A stretch of DNA of 64,000 nt, from assembly GCF_001012825.1 (NCBI RefSeq), contig NZ_LCZJ02000016.1:85540-149539 (forward strand), in the 5' to 3' direction. Source of the stretch: Paenibacillus etheri. Lineage in GTDB: Bacteria > Bacillota > Bacilli > Paenibacillales > Paenibacillaceae. Shown in pieces: positions 7,408 through 15,431 of the stretch (position 1 is the first letter of the stretch; the number at the start of each line of letters is the position of its first letter). Under the pieces are notes generated by a model, which worked only from the letters and a program-made list of their open reading frames with translations, was not told the origin of the DNA and did not search any database. A program made the translations under genes and the position numbers.

Positions 7408-9173
7408 TACAAGGCATAGGCGCAGCAGCAGGTGTAGCTATCGGGAAGGCCTTTGTCTTACCCAACTGGGAGTGGAGCTTGCCAGACACACAAGTGAACC
7501 CAGTGGATCTAGCTAAGGAGTTTGAGCGTTTATACGAAGGTATCCGTACCTCTAAGGACGAAATTGAATTCATCAAAAAAGAATTCAGAGAAGTGGTCGG
7601 TCCAGAGGAATCCAGTATTTTTGATGCGCATTTGGCGATATTGGATGATCCGGTGTTCATGAGCGAAATCCGGGGGATTATTGAGCGCCAGTACAAGGCG
7701 GCGGAGGTAGCTGTTAAGGAAGCGATTGATCATTTTGTAGCGATGTTTGATCTGCTAGATGATGAATACATGAAGGAACGGGCGGTCGATATCAAGGATG
7801 TCGGAAATCGTCTGTTAAAGCATCTTTTAGGTGCTCCTGAGGTCACGCTGCCATCGGATACACAGCCGTATATTCTAGTTGCGAAGGAGTTGTCTCCTTC
7901 CCAGTTAGCTCACTTGAACCCAACTTATGTTCTAGGTATTGTTACTATGATGGGCGGTAAAACCTCACATTCCTCCATTATGGCTCGTGCACTGGGCATT
8001 CCGCTCGTAGCAGGTTTGGAGAATAATTTGTCTAACCCTATTCAGACCGGAGATATGCTCGTGATAGACGGAGACACCGGATCTGTGCAAATTCATCCTG
8101 ATGAAGTAACGATCAATGAATATGTATCTCTACGGAATAAGCAGCATAAAAAGAAAGAACAACTGGAGTTGCTGGCTACTGTAGAGGCCGTCACTAAAGA
8201 TGGCGTTAACCTGCGATTGGCCGGTAATATCAGTTCTGTTAAAGAACTGAATTTAGCACTCAAGTATGGAGCTGAGGGTGTAGGTCTATTCCGTACAGAG
8301 TTTCTTTATATGGATCGCAGTTCTTTCCCAACGGAGGATGAACAATTCGAAGTGTATAAACAGGTTGTCGAGAAGGTAGGCAGCAATATGGTTGTGATCC
8401 GTTCGCTGGATATAGGCGGGGACAAGCATCTGGATTACTTCCAGCTACCAGAAGAACAGAATCCATTCCTTGGCTATCGTGCCATTCGAATCAGCTTAAA
8501 TCGACAAGATATGTTCAAAACTCAGCTAACCGCCATTTTGCGGGCGAGTGCTTATGGGAATGTAAAGCTAATGTTCCCTATGATATCTTCCGTAGAAGAA
8601 GTACAGGCAGCAAAAGCTGTATTGGAAGAAGTGAAGGCTGAGCTGGAGCTACGGGGCATACCGTTTAATCGGAATATTCCAGTCGGTATTATGATTGAAG
8701 TTCCGGCTGCGGTTATGATTGCGGATTTACTGGCAGAGGAAGTTGACTTTTTCAGTATCGGTACGAACGATTTGGTGCAATATGTACTAGCCGTAGACCG
8801 TATGAATGAACAAATTGCGCATATGTATCATCCATATCATCCAGCGGTTCTGCGAATGATACGTATGACTGTAGAAGCAGCGCGTAATGCAAAAATAGAT
8901 ATAAGTGTATGTGGTGAAATGGCGGCAGATGAGCGTTCTTTGCCACTTTGGCTGGAGCTGGGGATTAATGACCTTAGCATGTCGCCACAGGCACTGCTGA
9001 AGGTAAAACACCGTACCCTGAATACACTGGCTATAGATGCTACAAGGGTTGCCAAAGCTTGCTTCCATCATCGTACAAGCTCGGAGACGGAAGAAATCCT
9101 AAGTGCTTATGCTCAGAAAAGCGGTATTACGCTTGGAACGAGCGTGGAAACAAAGGAGAAAGCTTCTTCATAG
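7404..9173 (+). CDS. ptsI: PTS Enzyme I (phosphoenolpyruvate-protein phosphotransferase)
   Basis: Takes phosphate from PEP and passes it to HPr, feeding all PTS permeases; cytoplasmic. The 589 residues cover the whole family: N-terminal HPr-binding/phospho-His domain with active His 189 in GGKTSHSSIMARALGIP, then the PEP-utilising TIM barrel with GVGLFRTEFLYM, RSLDIGGDKHL, MIEVPAA, IGTNDLVQY and the catalytic Cys in CGEMAADE. The ATG overlaps the stop of the permease (ATGA). Having ptsI directly after a IICBA gene, without ptsH, differs from Bacillus ptsGHI; HPr must come from elsewhere in the genome. Ends at a strong terminator. Confidence 0.95.
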   Translation: MIQGIGAAAGVAIGKAFVLPNWEWSLPDTQVNPVDLAKEFERLYEGIRTSKDEIEFIKKEFREVVGPEESSIFDAHLAILDDPVFMSEIRGIIERQYKAAEVAVKEAIDHFVAMFDLLDDEYMKERAVDIKDVGNRLLKHLLGAPEVTLPSDTQPYILVAKELSPSQLAHLNPTYVLGIVTMMGGKTSHSSIMARALGIPLVAGLENNLSNPIQTGDMLVIDGDTGSVQIHPDEVTINEYVSLRNKQHKKKEQLELLATVEAVTKDGVNLRLAGNISSVKELNLALKYGAEGVGLFRTEFLYMDRSSFPTEDEQFEVYKQVVEKVGSNMVVIRSLDIGGDKHLDYFQLPEEQNPFLGYRAIRISLNRQDMFKTQLTAILRASAYGNVKLMFPMISSVEEVQAAKAVLEEVKAELELRGIPFNRNIPVGIMIEVPAAVMIADLLAEEVDFFSIGTNDLVQYVLAVDRMNEQIAHMYHPYHPAVLRMIRMTVEAARNAKIDISVCGEMAADERSLPLWLELGINDLSMSPQALLKVKHRTLNTLAIDATRVAKACFHHRTSSETEEILSAYAQKSGITLGTSVETKEKASS

Positions 9174-9205
9174 TTATTAAGCGATACATCATCAAGTCCA
9201 CATCA

Positions 9206-9238
9206 AGGTTCGGCATTCTTGCCGAGCCTTTTTCTTTT
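9206..9238 (+). terminator. Terminator of the PTS operon
   Basis: Stem aggttcggca (9206-9215) with tgccgagcct (9220-9229), 4-base loop, then a T-rich tail. Confidence 0.9.
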
Positions 9239-9353
9239 GTACTAGATCGTTATAAAAAAACAAAACCGTTTGCGCTTCAGAGCAGTCTATACATAGAGCG
9301 AGTTGCACAGGAATGATTTATGCGTGATGGCAAGGGGGAAGGACGGAACAAGC

Positions 9354-9884
9354 ATGGAACACATTATTAAGGACGAAATGGAAATTGTCGCTACGGATGA
9401 AGACATATTTTACGAGCTGGTATCTGGGCAGAAAAGAAAGCTTTACAGCATTGCTTACAGCTATTTGCGAAACGAAGCAGATTCGTTGGAAGTTCTGCAG
9501 GAGGCAACCTGCCGCGCATGGATTAAACGTAAAAGCTTGAAAGACTCGGAGCGGTTTGCTCCCTGGTTGACACGAATTCTGATCAATTGCTGTAACGATG
9601 AGTTGAAGCGCAGAAAGAGGAATACAGTCACAGAAGCTGAACGAAGTGATGTAGGGATCATGGAGATGAAAAGCGACCGCAGATTGGACATGGAACAAGC
9701 ACTGGACGGGGTAAAGCCGAAGTATCGCCAGGTACTTGTACTCAAATATTACAAGGATATGACCCTTGCAGAAATTGCGGAGGTGCTCGATAAACCGGAG
9801 GGCACCGTGAAGACATGGCTCAATAAAGGTCTGAAACAACTGCGTGACAGAATGAAACGGAAGGGGGATCTATTTTATGGCTGA
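9354..9884 (+). CDS. ECF-type RNA polymerase sigma factor
   Basis: Sigma-70 family, ECF size. With the start at 9354 (ATG, AAGGGGGAAGGACGG upstream) it has 176 residues; an in-frame TTG at 9303 and ATG at 9327 would only add an unconserved tail. Region 2 is seen in YELVSGQKRKLYSIAYSYLR, ATCRAWIKRKSL and FAPWLTRILINCCNDELKRR; region 4 in LKYYKDMTLAEIAEVL and KPEGTVKTWLNKGLKQLR (HTH). The 3' end overlaps the next gene by 8 bases; that gene encodes a membrane protein likely to be its partner or anti-sigma factor. The regulon cannot be read from the window. Confidence 0.92.
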   Translation: MEHIIKDEMEIVATDEDIFYELVSGQKRKLYSIAYSYLRNEADSLEVLQEATCRAWIKRKSLKDSERFAPWLTRILINCCNDELKRRKRNTVTEAERSDVGIMEMKSDRRLDMEQALDGVKPKYRQVLVLKYYKDMTLAEIAEVLDKPEGTVKTWLNKGLKQLRDRMKRKGDLFYG

Positions 9885-11277
9885 GCCTGAAGAAAAGCTG
9901 CTAAATGAATTTTTTCAAAAAATCAATGTCGAGGCTGAGGAAATCCCGGATGTTAAGCTGGACGCAGCGATTCGCAAAGGGATGCAGCTAGGTAACCACA
10001 AAAGGTTGTCTTTTAGAAAAAAATACGCAGTTGTTGCGTTGGCGATCCTAGCTATCGCCTTATTGATTATTGTCCCTTGGGCAAATCAGATGGCGAATCC
10101 TGTACGTGCACAGTTACCTCCAAAAAGCTGGGGGCAGCTTGAGGTGTTTAGACCCGTTATTGCTAATAATCTGACCATCACATCCGCACTTGACGCAGGG
10201 ATGATGAAGGAAGTGAATATTTCTTCAGCTGAGGTGGATGGAATAAAGTGGACGGTTAATGGAATTATGGCCGACCGAAGAGGAATTGCTGTGCTTTATA
10301 CCATCCGGAATAATACGGATCAGAAGATGCAGTTGGCTGGCTTGTCTTTAAGAAAGACTCCAGAGGATAAGTACCACCTTAGTGGATACAGTGGGTTTAG
10401 CACTACTAATGCACAAAAGGTTGGTTCTCCTGGGACGACTCGTATGTATGAGCAAATCGTCTGGGATAAATATCAGGATGAGATACCAGAGGAGTTGAAT
10501 ATCACATTATCGCTTTTTCCAGATGCTCTTGGTCAAGTTTTTAATAACAAGGATATAAAAGAAATGGGTGTCAAGATTCCACTGGAAGCCGATTATAATT
10601 ATTTTCAGGGTGATATCATTGATTTGAAAGAAAGCCTCTCTATCGCCGGACAGCAAATTAATATGGAGAATATCTATATTGGACCTACGGGTATTTATAT
10701 GCGGGAAAGATATGACCAAAAGAATACAATGAGGATATTTAATATGCTTTCACCTAAGCTTGTCATCGGAAAAGGAGAGCAACAAGAGGAGTTAATGTGG
10801 GTAAGTGGATCGAATATTTATCATAATGATAATATGAGACCTGATGATCCGATTAAGTTTGAAATTGAAGGGATTTCTGCTCTAGATCAATCTAAGCTGG
10901 AGCTTATGATTAATACCGAAACACAGCAGATTCTGAAGGTACCGGATAGCAATCTGACGATTTCCAAACGAATGGAGAACGAAGAGCAGGGTATTCTGGT
11001 ATTAGATTACTTTATTCCTAAAGAAGATAAGGAGTCACTTGATTATGGAGGTTTTGCATTGAGTGATTATTTTGAAGATAGCTCTGGAAGCGGGCATATG
11101 ATGGAAACTATCAAAAATGATTACTCAGGGTATAGAGAGTTTAATGAAAGTAGTAAGGGAACTACAATAACCAATTTCCTCAATGTAGGTAAGGAGAAGT
11201 TACCCCAACCGTTGACGTTCTGGTTTAATTCTTATCCAAACGTAATCAAGGAGAAAGCGTCCATTCGAATTAAGTAA
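9877..11277 (+). CDS. DUF4179-type membrane protein, likely anti-sigma partner
   Basis: Protein of 466 residues with a short acidic cytoplasmic N-terminus (1-47), one membrane segment (about 50-67, AVVALAILAIALLIIVPW) and a long extracytoplasmic beta-rich domain containing SAEVDGIKWTVNGIMADRRGIAVLYTIRNN-like strands, as in DUF4179/DUF5643 proteins encoded with ECF sigma factors. No HCC zinc motif of ZAS anti-sigma factors is seen in the N-terminus. The start overlaps the sigma gene by 8 bases, indicating coupled translation. An anti-sigma or sensor role is inferred from the operon and topology, not shown. Confidence 0.8.
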   Translation: MAEPEEKLLNEFFQKINVEAEEIPDVKLDAAIRKGMQLGNHKRLSFRKKYAVVALAILAIALLIIVPWANQMANPVRAQLPPKSWGQLEVFRPVIANNLTITSALDAGMMKEVNISSAEVDGIKWTVNGIMADRRGIAVLYTIRNNTDQKMQLAGLSLRKTPEDKYHLSGYSGFSTTNAQKVGSPGTTRMYEQIVWDKYQDEIPEELNITLSLFPDALGQVFNNKDIKEMGVKIPLEADYNYFQGDIIDLKESLSIAGQQINMENIYIGPTGIYMRERYDQKNTMRIFNMLSPKLVIGKGEQQEELMWVSGSNIYHNDNMRPDDPIKFEIEGISALDQSKLELMINTETQQILKVPDSNLTISKRMENEEQGILVLDYFIPKEDKESLDYGGFALSDYFEDSSGSGHMMETIKNDYSGYREFNESSKGTTITNFLNVGKEKLPQPLTFWFNSYPNVIKEKASIRIK

Positions 11278-11306
11278 GTAACCCGGATGTCGAGCGAATT
11301 AAATCT

Positions 11307-11352
11307 AAAGCCCTGTTCTTCACGTTTAGTGAGAAACAGGGCTTGTTTAATT
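11307..11352. terminator. Terminator between convergent genes
   Basis: Inverted repeat with arms aagccctg...ttctTcac and gtgagaaacagggctt around a 4-base loop, followed by a T-containing tail; usable in both directions between the DUF4179 and PfpI genes. Confidence 0.8.
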
Positions 11353-11376
11353 GTTAGACTATAAATCTACCGTATT

Positions 11377-11901
11377 CTACTCCCCAGCCAACGCATCACA
11401 AAAAGCTTTACCATAGGGCGGCAGATCTGGCGGGCGACGAGCAGAAATAATATGTCCATCCGTAACCACGGCTTCATCTTTCCAGATAGCTCCGGCATTC
11501 TCCATATCATCACGGATGCCCGGCGTGGAGGTGACGGTTACACCTTCCAGAATTTTAGCGGAGATTAATACCCAACCTGCGTGGCAGATCTGCCCAATAG
11601 GTTTCTTAGCTGTATTAAAATCCTGTACGAGCTTTAGAACGGCGTTATATCTGCGGATTTTATCAGGAGCCCAGCCACCAGGAACCAAAATTCCATCATA
11701 ATCTGCGGCATTAAGATCGTCCCAGGAGTATTCTGCCTTTGCAGGTACACCGTATTTGCCGATGTACGTTTTATCTTTTTCCAAACCTGCCAAGTGAACC
11801 TCTGCGCCTTCTTCTCTTACTCGGTACACGGGATACCAGAGCTCCAAATCTTCAAATTCATCGTCTACGAGTGCTATGACCTTTTTGCCGGCTAGTCTCA
11901 T
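11377..11901 (-). CDS. DJ-1/PfpI family protein (glutamine amidotransferase-like)
   Basis: Class I amidotransferase fold, PfpI/YhbO subfamily; members act as deglycases, chaperones or peptidases. Key features: ALVDDEFEDLELWYP at the N-terminus with the conserved Glu, ILVPGGWAPD, and the nucleophile elbow IGQICHAGWVLISA with Cys 106 and adjacent His 107. I choose the ATG at 11901 (174 residues) because AAAGGAG lies 8 bases upstream; an in-frame ATG at 11937 lacks an RBS. Also conserved are VTSTPGIRDDMENAGAIW and DGHIISARRPPDLP. Monocistronic, convergent with the DUF4179 gene. Exact activity is not predictable. Confidence 0.9.
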   Translation of the reverse strand: MRLAGKKVIALVDDEFEDLELWYPVYRVREEGAEVHLAGLEKDKTYIGKYGVPAKAEYSWDDLNAADYDGILVPGGWAPDKIRRYNAVLKLVQDFNTAKKPIGQICHAGWVLISAKILEGVTVTSTPGIRDDMENAGAIWKDEAVVTDGHIISARRPPDLPPYGKAFCDALAGE

Positions 11902-12107
11902 TTTGTTAAGCTCCTTTCGTATCACATGATCCTTCATATTCTATCAAATTTAAAATACGAAGTCATCTGAAGGATTGTAAATTATAGACGAATTGCCAAT
12001 TTAATCATTATATGCAATTAAGGAGGGTTTTAATCGAGGGAGGTCGAATATAGAAATTGAAAAGTCATACTTTGTACTTAATTCATTTCTTGCAAGAGGT
12101 GTAGAAG

Positions 12108-12560
12108 ATGTATACAGATAATTTAATGGAAAAGTTGTGCAGCTGTGGTGGCCTCATGACCTTACATATGCATTCATTGATTTTTAATACGAAGGTGAAG
12201 ATTACCCACGTCCCTGTCTATACTTGTCCGGTATGTACTAGTTATGAGCCCTTGTCGTTTATTAAAGCAGATCTAGGAAAGTTAGTGAAAGAACTGAACG
12301 CGGATGAGCCAAGACAAGATTTTTCGTTTACAGAAAGAAATGAATTAGCTAGTGTTCTAAAAGAATCCTTGTCAGAGCTTATTGTCGGGGGATTTCAAGA
12401 ATTAGAATTGGCTATCCGAGCGATAATTCAAGCTAGAGTGGATATGTTGCTCGATTTATACCGATTAGCTGAGGAGCTCACGGACCAGAATTGGATGGAA
12501 GAAACTAGTCGAAGATTGTCTCAATTAACGTTCCAAACGACCAAAAACGCAAATTATTAA
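12108..12560 (+). CDS. Hypothetical protein with N-terminal zinc-ribbon-like cysteines
   Basis: I do not recognise this 150-residue protein. Its N-terminus carries two knuckles, KLCSCGG (Cys 12, 14) and YTCPVC (Cys 40, 43), separated by a beta-hairpin-like stretch, which suggests a zinc ribbon. The C-terminal 90 residues are predicted helical and charged (ELASVLKESLSELIVGGFQELELAIRAI fragment, then LYRLAEELTD). No signal peptide or membrane segment. RBS-like AAGAGGTGTAGAAG precedes the ATG. It is a single gene between the PfpI gene and ccpA with its own terminator. A DNA- or protein-binding role is possible but unproven. Confidence 0.75.
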   Translation: MYTDNLMEKLCSCGGLMTLHMHSLIFNTKVKITHVPVYTCPVCTSYEPLSFIKADLGKLVKELNADEPRQDFSFTERNELASVLKESLSELIVGGFQELELAIRAIIQARVDMLLDLYRLAEELTDQNWMEETSRRLSQLTFQTTKNANY

Positions 12561-12608
12561 AACATTCTGTGAAAATAATGAAAAACTTTCACGGAATGTT
12601 GGATTTTT
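12561..12608 (+). terminator. Hairpin after the zinc-ribbon gene
   Basis: 14-bp stem, aacattctgtgaaa (12561-12574) with tttcacggaatgtt (12587-12600), one G-U pair, followed by ggattttt. The rest of the gap up to ccpA (12609-12747) shows no gene or recognised RNA. Confidence 0.75.
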
Positions 12609-12734
12609 CACTCACTTTTTGTTACGATAGATAGAAGTTACATTTTTGTGCTCGTGAATAGGGAAACCTGCACTAGTCAAAAATTGTAATTTAGGGGTAC
12701 GTCTTCATCCTTGAAAGAAATTTTGAAAGGAAAA

Positions 12735-12776
12735 TGAAGCGTTATCATTGCACAATTGTACAAAGTGTCGTATCAT
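12735..12776 (+). promoter_or_regulatory. ccpA promoter region
   Basis: TTGCAC (12748-12753), 17-bp spacer, TATCAT (12771-12776). The spacer holds attgtacaaagtg (12755-12767), identical to 13 bases of the 17-base motif repeated upstream of the PTS permease gene. Just upstream, tgaagcgttatca (12735-12747) resembles a cre site read on the other strand but is one base short, so autoregulation is only a possibility. Confidence 0.6.
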
Positions 12777-12824
12777 ATTTTTAATTAGTCGAACGATAAA
12801 ATTTATCGCAATGGAGAGAGTAAT

Positions 12825-13835
12825 TTGACGGTAACCATTTACGATGTAGCTCGAGAAGCAGGCGTATCTATGGCTACGGTATCACGGGTTGTGAACAATA
12901 ACCCTAACGTGAAACCGCAGACCCGGAAGAAAGTTTTTGAAGCGATTGAGCGTTTGGGATATCGTCCCAATGCCGTGGCGAGAGGACTTGCCAGTAAGAA
13001 AACGACAACCGTTGGGGTTGTCATCCCTGATATTTCAAACTCGATTTTTGCAGAAATTGCACGCGGGATTGAAGATATCGCGAACATGTATCATTACAAT
13101 ATCATATTGTGTAACGCGGATAAGCGTAAAGAAAAGGAAATCCGTGTCATCAATACCCTTTTGGAGAAACAGGTCGATGGTCTGCTCTTCATGGGTGGTA
13201 CGGTAACTGAAGAACATATTCAAGCTTTCCAGACTTCTGCAGTTCCGATTGTCCTATGTGCTACACGGGATGAGAAGGGGACTTATCCTTCCGTTGACAT
13301 CGATCATGAAACCGCTGCTTTTGATGCAGTGAATACTCTGATTCGTCACGGTCACCGTGAAATCGCAATGATCAGTGGTACACTCCAGGATCCTGCGAAT
13401 GGATATGCGCGTTTCCATGGGTATAAGAAGGCTCTTGAACAAGCTGGAATCGAGTACCAAGAGGATTTAGTTCGTATCGGTAATTACCGCTATGAATCTG
13501 GTGTTGAAGCCATGAAGTATTTCCTTGGACTCAAGAAGAAACCAACCGCTATTTTTGCCGCAACTGATGAAATGGCAATTGGTGCAATTCACAGTATTCA
13601 AGATGAAGGTCTGAAAGTACCGGATGACTTCTCCATTATTAGTGTGGACAACATCCGTATGGCTTCGATGGTTCGTCCATTGTTGACAACAGTAGCCCAG
13701 CCTATGTATGACCTAGGTGCGGTAGCAATGAGACTTTTGACGAAACTCATGAAGAAAGAGACGGTTGAGAATCCGCGGGTTATCCTGCCTCATGAAACGA
13801 TTCTCCGCTTGTCTGTTAATCATCTGAATAAGTAA
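12825..13835 (+). CDS. ccpA: Catabolite control protein A
   Basis: LacI-family regulator that, bound to Ser-phosphorylated HPr or Crh, controls catabolite repression at cre sites. The 336-residue protein starts with the canonical HTH and hinge [20 protein letters not shown] ... [12 protein letters not shown] ... [15 protein letters not shown], then the periplasmic-binding-protein-like core ([70 protein letters not shown]). TTG start with GGAGAGAG upstream. CcpA rather than another LacI member is supported by the [15 protein letters not shown] and [20 protein letters not shown]-type segments and length. It lies near PTS and acetate genes it would be expected to influence. Confidence 0.93.
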   Translation: MTVTIYDVAREAGVSMATVSRVVNNNPNVKPQTRKKVFEAIERLGYRPNAVARGLASKKTTTVGVVIPDISNSIFAEIARGIEDIANMYHYNIILCNADKRKEKEIRVINTLLEKQVDGLLFMGGTVTEEHIQAFQTSAVPIVLCATRDEKGTYPSVDIDHETAAFDAVNTLIRHGHREIAMISGTLQDPANGYARFHGYKKALEQAGIEYQEDLVRIGNYRYESGVEAMKYFLGLKKKPTAIFAATDEMAIGAIHSIQDEGLKVPDDFSIISVDNIRMASMVRPLLTTVAQPMYDLGAVAMRLLTKLMKKETVENPRVILPHETILRLSVNHLNK

Positions 13836-13873
13836 TGAATAAGTAATTTAAGAACTAAACAATTATTCTGTAG

Positions 13874-13895
13874 AAAGCTCCTTTTGGAGCTTTTT
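13874..13895 (+). terminator. ccpA terminator
   Basis: Stem aaagctcc (13874-13881) with ggagcttt (13886-13893), tetraloop tttt, T-rich tail. Confidence 0.9.
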
Positions 13896-13935
13896 ATGTT
13901 TTTTACAGAGAAAATCATTGAAGGAGGCGTTAGTT

Positions 13936-14631
13936 TTGCGTGAAGTTATCGGATTAATTGGTGCGATGGATGAAGAGATTAAGCTACTACTAGAAAGGAT
14001 GGAGAATAAGAAGACGAAGGTCAAGGCAGGAATACATTATTACATAGGAGATATATTAGGAAAGTCTGTAGTGCTGTGTAAATCTGGGGTAGGTAAAGTG
14101 AATGCAGCAGTTACGACACAAATCCTAATTGATTCCTTTGATGTATCACGTGTGTTGTTTACTGGAGTTGCTGGAGCTGTGCACCCTGAATTGAATATTG
14201 GAGATATTGTGATCTCGTCTACTTGTGTCCAGCATGATATGGATGCTACGGCGCTTGGTTTTTCAAGAGGAGAAATACCTTATCAGGAAAATTCTGTCTT
14301 TAAGGCAGACTCTTCATTGGTGCTCCTTGCTGAGAGGGCGTGTAACGAGCTAGGTCAAAAGCACTTGGTCGGCAAAGTGCTTTCAGGTGATCAATTCATT
14401 TCTAATGCGGAGATTGTAGCCAAATTAAGAAAGGAATTGAATGGAATGTGTGTGGAGATGGAAGGGGCGGCGGTTGCACAAGTATGTATGATGAACGCCA
14501 CTCCCTTTGTTATTATTCGTTCGATCTCTGATAAATCTGACGGGTCAGCAAATGTGAGTTTTAAGGAGTTCACGGTTGAAGCCTCGGGGCGCTCACATTC
14601 TATATTAGAATATATGCTGCAGCACCTATAA
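13936..14631 (+). CDS. mtnN: 5'-methylthioadenosine/S-adenosylhomocysteine nucleosidase
   Basis: Hydrolyses MTA and SAH to adenine plus the thioribose/ribosyl-homocysteine, in SAM recycling and methionine salvage. PNP/UDP phosphorylase fold: IGLIGAMDEEIKLL (catalytic Glu near residue 12), KSGVGKVNAAVTTQILID, FTGVAGAVHPELNIGDIVIS, CVEMEGAAVAQVC (ribose-binding Met-Glu) and IRSISDKSDGSA (catalytic Asp) are all present. I choose the TTG at 13936 (231 residues) since AAGGAGG lies 8 bases upstream; the in-frame TTG at 13918 would overlap that RBS. Monocistronic, convergent with acuA. Confidence 0.93.
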   Translation: MREVIGLIGAMDEEIKLLLERMENKKTKVKAGIHYYIGDILGKSVVLCKSGVGKVNAAVTTQILIDSFDVSRVLFTGVAGAVHPELNIGDIVISSTCVQHDMDATALGFSRGEIPYQENSVFKADSSLVLLAERACNELGQKHLVGKVLSGDQFISNAEIVAKLRKELNGMCVEMEGAAVAQVCMMNATPFVIIRSISDKSDGSANVSFKEFTVEASGRSHSILEYMLQHL

Positions 14632-14638
14632 TACTCAT

Positions 14639-15271
14639 TTAGTACATGAAGCGTTGTCTAAAGCGTACCCTGTCGAAAGTCTCCTGTGAGGACATAGGTA
14701 CCTCTTGTCCTATGCGAACCATTAAGCAGTTCGCTGGATGTGAACAGATTTCGGGATCATCCGTAGCATACCAAACCATATTTACAGTTTTCATTAGCCG
14801 CTCCATCATTTGACGATAAGCCCATACATCAAGCCCACTTCCTGTTAAATCCCAGTGCCAATAATACTCTGTTGTAAATATTATACAATTCTCCAATTGC
14901 TCCTTCTCAAAAGCAGTGGAAATCAGTAGCCGGCCAAGTCCGGCTCCCCTATAATCATTACTCACCTCAATCGCCCCAAGCTCAATAAGGTCCATCATTC
15001 CACCCTGTGACCAAAGCTCCATTTCATCTGGATAATGAAAGGTTACATAGCCTACTATAGTTCCATTCTCTACAGCTGTAATTATACGTCCTTCAGGCAA
15101 GCTAGCAATCTCTATAAGAGCTTCTTGCTGCTCTATCGGCTTACGGAAGGCATCAAGATCATTATGCATATGGAGGGCTTCTAGGTCCTCTGGAGATCGG
15201 GGGCCACTTACTGTAATCGTTCTTCCTTTATATGAAAGCGTATGAGAAACAAGGATTTTACGATGTTCCAT
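14639..15271 (-). CDS. acuA: Protein acetyltransferase AcuA (acetyl-CoA synthetase modifier)
   Basis: GNAT-fold lysine acetyltransferase that in Bacillus acetylates and inactivates AcsA. The 210 residues match the length of B. subtilis AcuA, and hallmark stretches are conserved: IEIASLPEGRI, IVGYVTFHYPDE, LIELGAIEVSNDYRGAGLGR (acetyl-CoA pyrophosphate loop), TTEYYWHWDL and DDPEICSHPANCLMVRIG, ending FRQRFMY. RBS AAAGGAG before the ATG. It is divergent from acsA, the same arrangement as acuABC/acsA in B. subtilis, but acuB and acuC are not behind it here; the next gene is convergent mtnN. Confidence 0.92.
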   Translation of the reverse strand: MEHRKILVSHTLSYKGRTITVSGPRSPEDLEALHMHNDLDAFRKPIEQQEALIEIASLPEGRIITAVENGTIVGYVTFHYPDEMELWSQGGMMDLIELGAIEVSNDYRGAGLGRLLISTAFEKEQLENCIIFTTEYYWHWDLTGSGLDVWAYRQMMERLMKTVNMVWYATDDPEICSHPANCLMVRIGQEVPMSSQETFDRVRFRQRFMY

Positions 15272-15304
15272 AGCAGTGCTCCTTTCAGATCATAAAATAT
15301 GGAA

Positions 15305-15318
15305 TGTAAACGTTTGCT
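15305..15318. promoter_or_regulatory. cre-like site between acuA and acsA
   Basis: tgtaaacgtttgct matches 12 of 14 positions of the CcpA operator consensus TGWAANCGNTNWCA. It lies in the divergent intergenic region, 34 bases from acuA and 114 from acsA, next to a TATACT box (15323-15328). In B. subtilis this gene pair is CcpA-repressed, which supports the call. Confidence 0.7.
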
Positions 15319-15431
15319 ATGTTATACTAATTCAGACATAAAAAATTCACATTCATTGCATTGACATCATTATCTAAGAGAAGAGTCTTACCCTTAAAGC
15401 TTAAATCAAACGAGTGAGGGAGGCAAGAGTG

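Noticed and set aside
9318-9839. 173-codon minus-strand frame antisense to the sigma factor gene
   Set aside because: Shadow of a gene with clear sigma-70 regions; its translation shows no domain.
12735-12747. Full cre site in the ccpA promoter
   Set aside because: tgaagcgttatca is one base shorter than the consensus; kept only as a remark in the promoter entry.
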